Positions 11,968 through 23,369 of a stretch of DNA of 64,000 nucleotides are shown piece after piece (position 1 is the first letter of the stretch; each line of letters starts with the position of its first letter). The DNA is taken from assembly GCA_002286715.1 (NCBI GenBank), contig NSJX01000001.1, positions 1,853,805 to 1,917,804 of the forward strand, read 5' to 3'. The stretch comes from Dentipellis sp. KUC8613. Taxonomy: Eukaryota; Basidiomycota; Agaricomycetes; Russulales; Hericiaceae. The translations under genes were made by a program, and so were the position numbers. Under the pieces are notes generated by a model. The model was given only the letters and a program-made list of their open reading frames with translations. It searched no databases and had not been told where the DNA came from.

Positions 11968-12514
11968 GACGCCGGCCTTGGTGCTTCTTTTTTGAGATGT
12001 TTTCGAGGTGAACTCTTACCCATGCCCTTGTCCCCTGGTTTTTGACGTGTGTTGCCTGTACTACGGTCTTTGTAAAACTGGCGCATTGCGCGTTTTGTCC
12101 TACCTACTCGTTGAAGCTACCAGAGTGCTTTGATGGACCCAGCTTGTGACGCCTTTACCTTTTGCAATGCTTGCTGCGTGCTATTACTATATGACTTTTT
12201 CTTATTGCTATGTGCTTCCTATCCGTTTGACGACTTTCTCGGCTTCTGCAGGCTGTCTTCCTTGCGGAGACGGTGCATGGGTTTTTTGTTCATCTGCTGT
12301 TTATTTATAATGGTAGCGATAATATTATCCTGACCAGGGGCTTTGCTGGAGGGAGCGTGTGCGTGTGATGAGCTGAGGCTTGCCGAGCTGTGCGTCTGGC
12401 GCTTATCTAACTGAGCGGGCTGGAGTAAGTAAGACGACGACGCTGCCGACGGCAAGAGCGACCAGAGGATGAGTGGTTGCCGACGCCGGACACGACGACG
12501 ACCACGACGATTCG

Positions 12515-13819
12515 ATGCAGGGGGCAGCTGCAGCGCGCCGGGCGTGTCGTGCGCTGTTTTTCCGGGCGATCGACAAGCGATTGGCGGCCAGCTCTCTCTC
12601 TTCCTCCGCGCGCCCACCGACGCCGATGGCCACCACCACCGACGTCCTCAAGTGCGACCCCGACTCCATCACCTTCGACGATGGCGAGCCCGACTTTGAC
12701 GACCCCGACACCCTCTCCCACATCTCCATCGCCTCCCACCGCATGAAGTGGGCCAACCCCGTCGCATTCCCCACCGAGACCGTATACGGGCTCGGCGCGC
12801 TCGCTCTCCACGAGGGCGCCGCCGCACAGATATTCGCCATCAAGGGCCGCCCGACCGACAACCCGCTCATCGTCCACGTCTCGTCTCTCCGCATGCTCCG
12901 CTCCGTCCTCCCCGCCGACTACACCTTCTCCCGCCCCTACGACATCCTCATCCGCCGCTTCTGGCCCGGGCCCCTCACCCTCCTCTTCCCCGCCGACCCC
13001 GCCATCGTGCCGCCCATCATCACCGCGGGCCACCCCACCGTCGCGGTGCGCATGCCCGCGCAGCCCGTCGCGCGCGCGCTCATCGCGCTCGTCGCCGCGC
13101 CCCTCGCCGCGCCCAGCGCGAACAGCTCCGGCAAGCCGAGCCCCACGCGCGCGGAGCACGTCCTGCGCGACCTCGGCGGCAAGGTCGGCACGATCCTCGA
13201 CGGCGGGCCCTGCGCCGTCGGCGTCGAGAGCACCGTCCTCGACGGGCTCAACCCCGACGGCGACCTCCGCGTGCTGCGCCCCGGCGGCGTCACCGTCGAG
13301 GACATCGAGCGCGTGCTGCGCGAGGAGATGGCCCCCGGCGAGCGCGTCCCGCGCGTGCTCGTGCACCGGCGCGACTTCGAGGATGCGGCCATGGAGGCGG
13401 CGCCGACGACGCCCGGCATGAAGTACAGGCATTACTCGCCCGCGACCCCCGTCACGCTCCTGCATACGGGGCCGGCGCCCCCTGCAGGTGTCGCGCGAAT
13501 AGCGGCGGCGGACCTCGTCGCGTCGCTCAGGTCGCAGGACGCTGCGAACCCCAAAAAGGTTGGGCTGCTGACGCCGTCCGACTCCCGCCTGTTACAGTAC
13601 GCGAAGGATGTGCCGGGCATCGCGTGGTATCCGTTCCCGCTAGGGGCGTTGGCGGATCCTGCAGTGACGGCGCAGCGGCTGTTTGACGGGCTGATTTCGC
13701 TCGACGAGCAGGGCGTGGATCTGATTCTGGTGGAGGAGATTTCGGAGGAGAGGGAAGGACTCGCGGTGATGAATAGAGTGCGGAAGGCGGCGAGCGATGC
13801 GCTATGGGTCGAGCTGTGA
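12515..13819 (+). CDS. SUA5: Threonylcarbamoyl-AMP synthase Sua5
   Basis: Sua5 makes threonylcarbamoyl-adenylate from Thr, bicarbonate and ATP, the first step of tRNA t6A37 synthesis. This is an intronless gene, unusual in the window. The YrdC domain is clear: PVAFPTETVYGLGALALHEG, then IFAIKGRPTDNPLIVHV, RRFWPGPLTLLF, VAVRMPAQPVARAL, APSANSSGKPSPTRAEHV and GVESTVLDG. A C-terminal Sua5 domain follows, with its entry segment PGMKYRHYSP. From ATG 12515 the protein is 434 residues. The first 37 residues are basic, Ala/Ser-rich and free of acid except one Asp, like a mitochondrial presequence. A second in-frame ATG at 12626 (MATTTDVLK) would give a cytosolic form. Identity is near certain; the two-start reading is inference. 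Confidence 0.95.
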   Translation: MQGAAAARRACRALFFRAIDKRLAASSLSSSARPPTPMATTTDVLKCDPDSITFDDGEPDFDDPDTLSHISIASHRMKWANPVAFPTETVYGLGALALHEGAAAQIFAIKGRPTDNPLIVHVSSLRMLRSVLPADYTFSRPYDILIRRFWPGPLTLLFPADPAIVPPIITAGHPTVAVRMPAQPVARALIALVAAPLAAPSANSSGKPSPTRAEHVLRDLGGKVGTILDGGPCAVGVESTVLDGLNPDGDLRVLRPGGVTVEDIERVLREEMAPGERVPRVLVHRRDFEDAAMEAAPTTPGMKYRHYSPATPVTLLHTGPAPPAGVARIAAADLVASLRSQDAANPKKVGLLTPSDSRLLQYAKDVPGIAWYPFPLGALADPAVTAQRLFDGLISLDEQGVDLILVEEISEEREGLAVMNRVRKAASDALWVEL

Positions 13820-15265
13820 TTTTTTGGAGGGCTTTCTTGGTCCATGCTATTTTACGGTATATTTTCATCTGGCTTCGAGGTAACCGAGCCGTGCTGACCG
13901 TCTGTGCTGCAGATGTGAGGTTCGCCGCAATTCATGAAGTTCTTACAACTGTATCCAAAGTGTGTTGTATTGTTCCACGGTACTATTGCTACAACGAGAT
14001 TCCACTCTACTATCGCAAACGTTCGCTCTGTAGCTCATATCATACGGCCAGTTATTGGCTACTAGAAAGGTGGTAATTGATCAAAGACTGCGCGTATTTC
14101 CGCGCAGGTTCCCGGCGTCGTCTTCGCTGCATGGTTCTCGTCACCAGGCACAGCAAGGTCCATCTCTGCGACGCGCGTGTAGATCTTCCAAGTTTAAGCG
14201 ACTTGCTTTGTGTGGGTCCCTAGGTTCCCACAACTCGGCTAGCGAGTCCTACATATTCGAACCGCCCGTACGTCCACGGCCATCGTCTCTCTGCCCCCGT
14301 TAACTGCACGCATAGATTCACGAATAGCGTTCTCCTCCGACTTTCCGCTCGCCAAAGGACCCGCTGCAGCCCAAACGCACTGACCAGGCAACATATCACC
14401 ACGCGTTTACCACGCGTTAGGAGTGTATGCCAGCCTCGTGTCGGTGCTCATTGACACGTTCTCAGCCTCGAGGCTGCCGCATTGCCTGGTGGCTGAGCCA
14501 CTAGGACGCTAACGTACGTTGTGGGTCCACATTTGCCTCGTTCGTCCACGCAGCACGGGCTGTATTAAAGCAGCCTTCTTCCTCGTCTCTCTAGCGTCGA
14601 AGACTCCCATTTTCGTGTCCCGAAAAACACCTCTTCCTCCTGCTTTCCCTCGCCCCACATCACTGACAATCTTTACAATACAGTCGCCTGCCACCGGACA
14701 TCTCCACCTCGGTGATCTCCTGCTTACCTTGTGGCAGGCTTCATTGTTCCGCTCCGTCGCCTCTCAACTGAACCTCGCGGTCTGTGCATGCACAATGGCC
14801 GGACTGCGGCCATCTGTGTGTTCGCTGACTCCATATCTTCTGGTATTTCCGGCGCCTCAATGTTCTTGTTTTGTTCTCTTTCACCCCCTCCGTTGTGTCC
14901 CCGGTGCCGAACAGATATTCGCTCTGCTATGGTTTTCTCCGCCGCCCTGATGCAAACGGCCTTTCTTGTAGAAACACGTGGTGCACGTGCTCGCTTGCCC
15001 AGCACCAGTATGCTCCCTTTCTCTTTCTTTCGTCGGCGCCTACCACTCGCTATAATCACCTTTATCACAGGGCGCAAAGGTCGCCGACGCGCTCGGAGGC
15101 GCGTCCGTGTCGGGGCTCGATTTCTTGGTGCTTCGGCCTTCCTTTAAAGACAGCCTTTCCTTCGTGTCTGCTCCCCACCGTCTCTGAGTATCTCCCGTCT
15201 CTCGTCAACGTTTGTAGCATTCCTGGGCTCCGTCTCTCACATCTCTCACTGTATCCCTAGTTATC
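13820..15265. promoter_or_regulatory. Long leader or promoter region of the HMG-box gene
   Basis: This 1.45 kb stretch lies between SUA5 and the HMG-box gene. I see no conserved coding sequence in any frame. The last 600 bases are C/T-rich, as in fungal promoters and 5' UTRs, with several short upstream reading frames (for example an ATG at 14795) and an AT patch CTATAATC near 15049. Its length suggests a large regulatory region or spliced 5' UTR. Confidence 0.45.
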
Positions 15266-16879
15266 ATGGATTTCAACGGTGCGTGTTCGTCTTCTTGCCT
15301 TTGTTCTATGTTTATCTGACGCCGACACGCCCCAGGCTCTTCTCGTGACGCTTTCTCCTACAACTCATTTCTCAATATGGATCGAGATGCTCGCTCCTTG
15401 ACCGACTCCGACTTCCCCGCAGCAAGCGACTCTACCTGCTCCTCTCACAGCTCGCCATCGCTTTCCTCTGAGCCTCCCTTGCCCGTGCCGAAGGTGCCCG
15501 CAGACCATGAGCCACTACCCACCAACATCGACCTCGAGAAGTTCTGGCCGTGGCTCAAGACCAAGCAGGTCAACAGCACACAAGCGCAAGAGCAATACAA
15601 CAGCGACGGCCGCCCCGTGCTCTCCCGCTCGCAGAGCGAGGCACCGCAGAACTACCACCGCACGCACATCCCGCGCCCGCCGAACGCGTTCATGCTCTTC
15701 CGCTCCGACTTCCTGAAGCAGAAGATCATCCCGCACGAGGTCGAGCGGCGCCAGCAGAACCTGAGCCGCATCGCGGGCGAGTGCTGGAACATGCTCCCGA
15801 GCGCGGAGAAGAAGAAGTGGCAGGACCAGGCCGCCCGCGCGCTCAAGGAGCACCAGGCCAAGTTCCCTTCGTACCGTTTCACGCCGTCGCCGCGTGCTGG
15901 CAGGAAGAACAAGGGCCGCAACTTCGAGGGTGACGACGAGGACGAGAAGGGCAGAATCCGCAAGCTGCGCGAGCGCTACATGCCCCAGATGATAGGCCCG
16001 GCGGTGCCGCCCACGCGCAAGCGCAAGCAGCCTGCCGCGCGCGGCCAGCGCGCCCGCCAAGAGGAGCCTCAGTCCCTGTATACCTCGCTCAACCTCCCGC
16101 ATTCTTTGTCCATGTCGGCGATGCCATCGCCCGCTCCCGTGCATGCTCCGTCTTCTTTGTCGTACCCGCAGTCTGTCTGGACGCCGCCTCTCGACCCGAG
16201 CCCTTACGCCACTCCGGACGATAGCAAGAGCTCTTACTCTCTGTCTCGCCAGCCGACGCCAGTCTCCAGCCGGCCGTCGTCTGCTCTTGAGTTTCACTCG
16301 GTCTTGCCTTCCGGTGGCCCCATGAATGAGATGCCCAGCATGCCCGACATGGATGCCGTGAGTCATTTTCACCTTTGTTTTCCCTTTTCCGCCTCTGACT
16401 GTTTTTTCATGCAGACGCCCACCGCCGCGAACTTCACCGACATCTCCGTGGCCGAGAACAACAGGCAGCACTACTGGAACTCGGAGTACGACAACACGAT
16501 GCCGCCTGCGCAGTACGTCGAGACGTCCCTGGCGCTCGACCACCTCCGCATGCAACCCATCGCGCAGCCCGCCACCGACAGGTCGGCCTTCAACTCGTGG
16601 GGCGCGGACACCACGCTCACCAAGATGGACGACCGGCCGATGCGCGAGGCCAGCGGGTCGCTGCTCGACTCGCTCTACTCCGACTCGCTTGCGTCGTTCC
16701 AGGCTGCCGACTCCCTCCCGCTCACGCCGTCGCGGTCCCCCGCTGGCGGCGCCGGCTCCGGCGCCGAGCGCGACTTCCTGGCTACGCCTGACAACATGTC
16801 GTTGATGGACGGCTGGGACCAGTTCCATCTCGCGTCGAGGACCGGCTCGCCGACTAGCAGCACCGAGGCGCAGCAGTGA
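15266..16879 (+). CDS. MATA-HMG-box transcription factor
   Basis: A sequence-specific HMG-box regulator, 499 residues after removing introns 15279-15335 and 16358-16414 (both 57 nt). ATG 15266 gives MDFNGSSRDAFSYNSFLNMD. The box begins IPRPPNAFMLFRSDFLKQK and continues with ERRQQNLSRIAGECWNMLP, EKKKWQDQAARALKEHQ and KFPSYRF, which is the MATA-HMG subtype. A basic patch (PPTRKRKQPAARGQRAR) after the box can serve as a nuclear signal. The rest is Ser/Pro-rich, as in activation domains. Fungal relatives include mating and pheromone-response regulators such as Prf1, Mat2 and Coprinopsis Pcc1; I cannot say which is orthologous. The second intron is stop-free and in frame, so its retention would add 19 residues. 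Confidence 0.88.
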
Positions 16880-17737
16880 AGCATCATTTACCGTCGTCTG
16901 ACTCCCATCTTTTCCGCTCCGATTTTCTCTTCTCTCAAAAATAACATAGAAAAATACAGAAAAAAATGTCTCGTGTCCGTACTGTATTTCTAGTAGTAGC
17001 CCAGTGTAGCATAGCTTTCCTCAAGACCCGTTTCCACTTCTTCCTCCTTCCGTATCCCGTTGACGTTGACTTCGTATCGTACCCGTTGTGTCTGTCTGTC
17101 TCTACCGACCCACGTACTGACCTAGTCCCTTCTTTTACAGTGTTATCTTTACAATACAATCCCTGGTTTTTAATGTAAACGTGTTGTGTGCGTTTCGAAT
17201 ACCCGTGATAAGCTTACTCCAGAACTCTGGCTTGGTCTTCGACGTTCAACTCGGTACCAATGGTTTGACGATGCGTCGTTCATCCATTGATTCTTCGGGG
17301 TGACCGGCTCATGTGTGCGCTGGGATGTCGCTGTGTTTGAGGTTGTCTACGGCAGGACTAACCTCGACAGGAAGCACTCGAGGAAGACTTATGGAGTCTA
17401 GACTGACGTTAGTGCCTGCGGATAGTTAGTGTGAAGGACACGGGGAATATTCGACTAACGAGGTCGATATGTATTGGCAATATTTGATCGATAATCGACT
17501 ACTCAAAGTGCAGAAGCGGCTGGTACAGCTGTTGAAATCAAGTTGCAAGAAAGCGCCAAGGCTTTGGAAGGTAATTACCCTTGTTGGGATCCAAGGCTCC
17601 TGCCAAACGGTAGGTACATCCTGGGCATCGGCCCCCTGCTCTCGGTGCATGTTCAGGACAAGTTGATTCTAATCTCTACAGAAACAGTTAACTCGAATAC
17701 AACAATCAGGAATACTTCTATTATCAGCCAGACCAGA
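16880..17737. other. Convergent intergenic region, no gene seen
   Basis: The 3' flanks of the HMG-box gene and the GlnRS gene share this 858-bp stretch. It is more AT-rich than the coding flanks, with A-runs near 16937-16968 that fit a transcript end for the HMG gene. I see no conserved frame or RNA structure. Confidence 0.5.
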
Positions 17738-20638
17738 TCACGCCGTCTTCCCCGCGTCCTCCTTCAGAGACACAATCCTGTTCAGCACCAGGAAATCGCC
17801 CTGCCTCCTGCCAGGCAGCACATCCTCCGGCTCCTCAAGGCACGCCACACGCGAGTCCTTGTCCAGCGCGAAGTACGCGACACGCAGACCCTGGAAGCGC
17901 ACGCACTCCTTGCCCACCAGCTGCGCAGTGGTCACCTTCGGCGTATCATCGTGCACGACGTCCTGATGCGCCCCAGGCGAATACAGCTCCGTGTTCGCGG
18001 CGAGCGCCTTCGCCGTCCGTGCAGCGCTCTCCCGCTTGGCGTCCGCATACGCGCGCTTCGCCAGCGCCCAGAAGCCCGTCTCGACGAGCGCGCCCTTGAC
18101 GATCTCGAGACTGTCCGGGTTCAGGTCCGCCTTGTAGTCCGCCGTCGCCGCGGGGTTGTCGCTCTTGAACAGCCGGTGGAACACGCGCGTCTCGTCGATG
18201 CGCACGGGGCTCCCGCTCGGCGCGTGCTCGGCGACCCACTGGATGAACGCCTTGGGCTTCTTCACCGGCGTGCCGTCCGCCCCGTTTTCGAGCTTACAGA
18301 TTAGCTCTGTCACGGCGCCAGTGGCTGGATCGGTCTTGTACGATGTGCAGGTGATCGGGAATGGCGCCTGGAAGAGACCAACTGTCTTCCCCGGTGCAAG
18401 GCGGAAGTAATCCGGCGAGTCCTGCAGGCGAAAATCGTCGGCGTCGATGTAGACCGTGCGCGTGAAGGGGATGCTCGTCGTGCCCAGTTCGGGCACCTTG
18501 GGGTGAAGGGGCTTCTCGACCATAAGCAGGTAATCCTCAGGCAAGTTTTCGATCGTCACTTTCAGCGGTCGGAGGACCATAAGCAGCCGTGGCGCGGTGT
18601 TCTCGAGGTACTGGCGGACGGTTTGGTCGAATCGGGATTGCTGAATAAAGGAAGGAGCGGTGGAGACGCCGAGCGAGCTGACGAAAGCAATGAGAGCGCC
18701 GGGCGGGATGCCGCGTCGGCGTAGGGCGATCAGTGTGTACATACGGGGATCGTCCCAGCCGAGGACGTGTCCCTCCTTCACGAGGGCAAGGATTTTGCGT
18801 TTTGACATGACGGAGCCCTGGATGTTCAAGCGCCCGTATTCAGACTGTCTGGGCTTGTAGACTTCCAACGCATCACAGAGCCATTCGTAGGATACCCGTG
18901 ACGCTATGAATTCTGTCGTGCAGAGCGAATGTCTAGCGCATGCGGTTAGCCTACGCGATGCGGCTTAGAGAGCAATCTGACTCACGAAATGTTCTCGAAG
19001 CTATCGACCAGACAGTGCGTGAAGTCATAGGTCGGGTATATCTTCCACTTATCCCCAGTTCGGTGATGCGGCGCAGTCAGAACGCGGTATGCGATGAGAT
19101 CCCACATCTGCGGATTTCCATCCTCGAGATCCTGCTTCATCCGCAGGATCGCCTCACCGGGCTGGTATTTCCCATTCTTCATGTTCTCGAATTCCGCAAG
19201 CGATTCTGAGATCGGACGTGTGCGGTGCACACAAGCTGTCCTCGGGCCCCCCTCGTCACCTCCACGGTGGTCGTGGATTTGCTCACCTGAAACACACATG
19301 GCTTGAGACGTCGCACGATACGTATGTCACGCATACACGCACCTGTGCAGTGGCAAATGTACGCCTTGTCCCTACGGATGAGTTCCACCGCGAGCGCATG
19401 TAGCTCGTGGAAATAGTCGCTCGAGTACGTGATCTTCCACGGCTCGAACCCGAGCCATCGCACCATCTCCAGGATGCTCTCAAAGTATTGCGCCTCCTCT
19501 GCCTCAGGGTTCGTGTCGTCGTAGCGAAGGTAGCACCGGCCGTTGTGGTGCGCCGCGAAACCGAAATTCACGAAGATTGCCTTGGAATGTCCGATGTGCA
19601 GGTACCCGTTAGGCTCAGGTGGGAATCGGGTGTAGACGAGTCCTTTTGTGGCTGCGAGATGGGCCTCGCGGAGCTCGGGTTTGATTTGCGGGTTGTCTCC
19701 GGGTTTGTGAAGTTTTCCAAGGAAACCCTCCTCGAAGACCGACCGTGTGCTAGTAGACGCGGATGCCTCCGCTTCCGCCTTTTCGTTCGATTTTGCAGCT
19801 TTAGGCTTGGCATCCTTTTTCGGTTCCTATGAGCATCAAGGGTATTGACATGAGGTCTATGAAAACGAAAGATAACGCTGACCTTGCCCTTCGGCTTCGC
19901 GGCCTCCTTCGCACCAAACAATTCCGTGAACACGCGCTCGACGGTATTCTTGAGTTCGAGAGGGTTCGCCCATCGCAGTTCCGGTGTTGATTTTATGCTG
20001 CTAATGGTAGGACCAAAGGTTGCCCAGCCTGCGTTCGCACTTGACTTTATATATTCGGTCACGCGAGCGGTCAGTTCCTCTGGTGTGATGCTGAATCCTA
20101 CGTCATACAATCAGAAACACGGGTGGGGAGGAGAAAAAAGTCTCTTACCGACACCGCACTGCTGGTCAAAGTCCTTGTCGTTTACCGGCGAGGGATGTGT
20201 CTCGAGATACTTTGTCGCAGCTGCATATCAAAACAAAAACACATACTAAGCACATATTCTTGGCCGCCTCAGTGCACTTCGACTGCGCCCCTCAGCATAT
20301 CATCTCCAGAGATCCCCCACGCGAGTCAGGCCGGAAGTAAACTCACCATTAACCTGATCCACACTCTTCAGCCTCGCGTCCAAAACCGCACCAAGCACGT
20401 ACGCCCGCTCCGCCTCAGCCAGCTTCGCACTCTGCACGGCCAGCGCCGCAACCAGCACCGCCTGCTTCTCGTCAAGCCCCTTGCTCGCGAGGTCATGTTG
20501 CTCAATGAGCTCCTTCAGCACCGCCGCGCTCTTCGGGCTCTTCGCTGCCTCTGCGGCCTTGGCCTGCGTCAGGCCGATCGTCTTGAACAGGGCGATGTTC
20601 GCCTCCGTCTCGGGCGACACAGCGGGTTTGGGCGCCAT
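17738..20638 (-). CDS. GLN4: Glutaminyl-tRNA synthetase, cytosolic
   Basis: Charges tRNA-Gln with glutamine. Class I synthetase motifs are present: [19 protein letters not shown] (HIGH, near 19590) and VMSKRKI (KMSKS-type, near 18800). The ATG at 20638 starts a eukaryote-specific N-terminal helical region ([20 protein letters not shown]) that aids tRNA binding, continuing through [18 protein letters not shown] and a Lys-rich linker. The catalytic core carries [20 protein letters not shown]. The C-terminal anticodon-binding beta-barrel region runs from about 18560 to the stop, with [12 protein letters not shown] and [20 protein letters not shown]. Several introns interrupt the 5' half, while the last exon (17738 to about 18870) is long. 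Start supported by a conserved N-terminal region. Very confident. Confidence 0.95.
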
Positions 20639-20963
20639 GGTCGTCGTTGGGGGTGTATGGGATAGAGGTGGGGGGTGGAGTCAGTGTCGAGGGTATTAGG
20701 GTGCTGAAGAAAGAGTCATCGATTGGCCCGGGCGGGATCTTTCTACAAATAGAAACAAATAACGCGTCCGCTAATGAGCGCGTCACGGTCAGGCTCCTGG
20801 TCTTCAAATTCGTAGGCCTTCTTCAGTCGTATGATCTACGTATTTCGTCAACCGGGTAATGCAAGCGGGACTCGGGGGAGCAGAGCGATTTGAGTGGATC
20901 TACATGCATAATATTATATGTACCCCTTCGCCTCTATGTATGTGATAGTGTACTATCATCCTA

Positions 20964-22965
20964 CTAATGCACGATAACATCCCCAGGGCTGCCGACGAGC
21001 GTACGTTTAACCTTCTTGCTCCACCACCACGGTTCGCCGATCTTGATCTCCATCTTTCGCGTCGGCAGGTGCTCGAGTGCGCCCTTGAAATCGTCGTCGA
21101 CGAACGCAAGCACCAGCTCGTTGATCGTCCGAAGCACAAGCCGCGCGGACCTATTGCGGATGAGCGGCGGGAGCATCACAGGGAAGTCCGAGAACGAGAC
21201 GTGCTGCGCCCCAACTGTTGTTTCGCCCATGGCCATTCGCGGCAGTTACAAAGAGAAAAGACAACGAGACGCACCCATTGTGAGAATGTAGCTCCCGGAC
21301 CACGCAGGCACGACTTCCAGGAGCCGCTCGTAGTGGTCCTTCCAGAGCGTGAATCCTTCCGCATTAACCACGAGCAGCTTTGGATGATGCGTTTCCGTGT
21401 CTTCGGGAGACACAGGTGCAGGCCCGGGATAAGCAATCGGCTCAAGCCACGGGTCCAGCGCGACGGCGTGTGAGATGGGGATGGTCAGTGCAAGGTCCTC
21501 GGGCGGCGGGTTCGACAATATAGAGAACTGCATCGGAGAATCAGCACGGAGCATGGAGCCAAGATGCAGGCAAATACGGCACTCACCACGGTCGCACCGC
21601 CAAAGGAGTGCCCCACGACGGAGACGTCCGATTCACAGCGGACCCAATCTCCGCCCGTCCACGCCTCCCAGTCTATGTTGACATTATCCATCGTGTGCAG
21701 CGCCCCCCGCTCGCCGTCGCGGACGAGTTCCTGGAAGGCGGCGTACGCGTAGTATATCTCGCGCCGGCGGAAGTGCAGCTGTTCACCACGCAACGCAAGG
21801 CGCGCGACGGGAATTTCCTGTTGCTCCCATCTGTGATGGCGGTGTGAGCTGTCAAAAGGCACAGAGTGAAGAAGGGATTATTCGTGCTCACATAACGTGT
21901 TCGGGGTTTATGTACAGTCGAGGGCGGGCTTTTCCGGTAGCCGAGTCGACCATGCACACCGGACTTGTACCGTCTCGGTGTTCGAGAGCAAGCACGACTT
22001 TGCCTGAAGACGCGAGGTTGGCGCAGATCTGACTGCCAGCGACGTTATTTTAACTCTCAGCCGCTCGATGAAGAAGCCTGGTTTACGGTACCTGTATGTG
22101 GTGCTGCCTCCGCCGAGGCCATGCGAGAACAGGACGAGTGGCCAACGCGGTGGCGTTGATGATGAATTTGGTCGAGAATTGTCCGGAGGGGAATCATGTC
22201 CTCTACGAAGCGGCGGGGTATTGGGATATGCGGGGATCTGGGCGCAGTGTGAGTTCGTGTCTCGGCTTGCACCGCGTGGGGCCTACCTTCACACGCGACC
22301 CGAAGATAAGAACCATGATCCAAAGCAACCAGGAGGGAAAGCCTGCCGGCAGCCGACAAAATGCGATGTGAGGAAGGGGCTACCGGCAGAGTTCCTCGAA
22401 ACTTACCAGTGAAATGGGAGTAACCGCGAACAGCATCGGCGAGAGGTCTGTGAGGAGCGAGGGATAAACAAAGTCAGCGCTCGTTACACGCTGCCGATCC
22501 GGCCATAAATTAATGTCCACAGCGTTCGAGCGCTGCAGTGGGCGCTCATGATAAAGTGCCACTGTGCCGCGGGGTTACAACACACAGCTTCAGCTAGTTG
22601 TTTGAGATATATGCACACTGAGAGTATCTCCATTTCGGAGCGCCTGTAGCAATACAGATTCTGTATACAAGACAATATGTGCGGCACAGGTGCTACCGCT
22701 TTGTAGTCGGGGTCGGTCTTCATACGTGCAACAGCGAAGACACTCACCGCAATAGCCAGTAAAGACCCTTCCGCGACTTTGTGCTGGATGGAGCAATGGG
22801 ATAGTATGCTCTGAATGCGACCTCCTCGAGCACCAGTGCCGGCCCTGGCTCTGGCCCGTCAAGCTGAATCTTGGATGTGCCTATTTTCTGTGCAGGATGC
22901 ACAGGGAGTGTGAAGAACGTCGTTCCGACGGCATATGGGCCTGTGGGATCCTGCAGAGTGAACAT
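20964..22965 (-). CDS. PAF-acetylhydrolase-type serine lipase/esterase
   Basis: A member of the PAF-AH isoform II family (PF03403), serine hydrolases cutting short or oxidised acyl chains from phospholipids. ATG 22965 gives MFTLQDPTGPYAVGTTFFTL, matching the family's GPYxVG entry. A nucleophile elbow VVGHSFGGAT lies near 21600. LDPWLEPI near 21450 carries the likely catalytic Asp. AQHVSFSDFPVMLPP near 21200 carries the likely His. An oxyanion-loop-type segment FSHGLGGGSTTY lies near 22100. At least eight small exons are needed, and some joins in the 22200-22750 stretch are not resolved by eye. No signal peptide or TM is evident, so it is probably intracellular. It diverges from TAF4 across 404 bp. 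Substrate is not deducible. Confidence 0.82.
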
Positions 22966-23369
22966 TTACCGGAGAAGGGGGGGTGCTTGCTGCTGCACGA
23001 AGGTCGTATGACCGGAGCAACTCGCGTTCATGATTTCACGCTCGACTGGCAGTGTTCCTTGACCTCGGCGTCTATTTCTGGCCCACCGCAGTCTTCGGGT
23101 CCGGATGGGACCCACGTCACTCCCATCCCGCTCCCGCGCCGTGTCAGCTCGGCCTCTGTCTGCTCGTACTTACCCTCAGTCCTCTTGCCCTTTACTTTTT
23201 GACTTCGCCAATACGATAGTACGTGTAGAAGACACATCCAATATCAAAGAAGTCTCTATTTACCCTTCGTCAGACCCAGTGAGACTAGGACGGTCATTCA
23301 ACCACACGCTTTGAAGCCTTCGTGTTCACTTTCAGAACGCGCCCACCATAGTTCCCAAGAGCACTCCAT
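22966..23369. promoter_or_regulatory. Divergent promoter, PAF-AH lipase / TAF4
   Basis: A 404-bp stretch between two outward-facing starts. It carries no conserved frame. Pyrimidine-rich tracts lie on the TAF4 side near 23120-23210. No clear TATA box or CCAAT pair was seen. Confidence 0.45.

Noticed and set aside
12407..13465. 352-codon antisense frame over SUA5
   Set aside because: Composition is Asp/Gly/Ala/Val repeats typical of reverse-reading GC-rich codons; SUA5 motifs lie on the + strand.
15515..16828. 437-codon antisense frame over the HMG-box gene
   Set aside because: It is the shadow of a GC3-rich gene; the + strand holds a clear HMG box and proper introns, and the antisense peptide is Arg/Gly/Val low-complexity.
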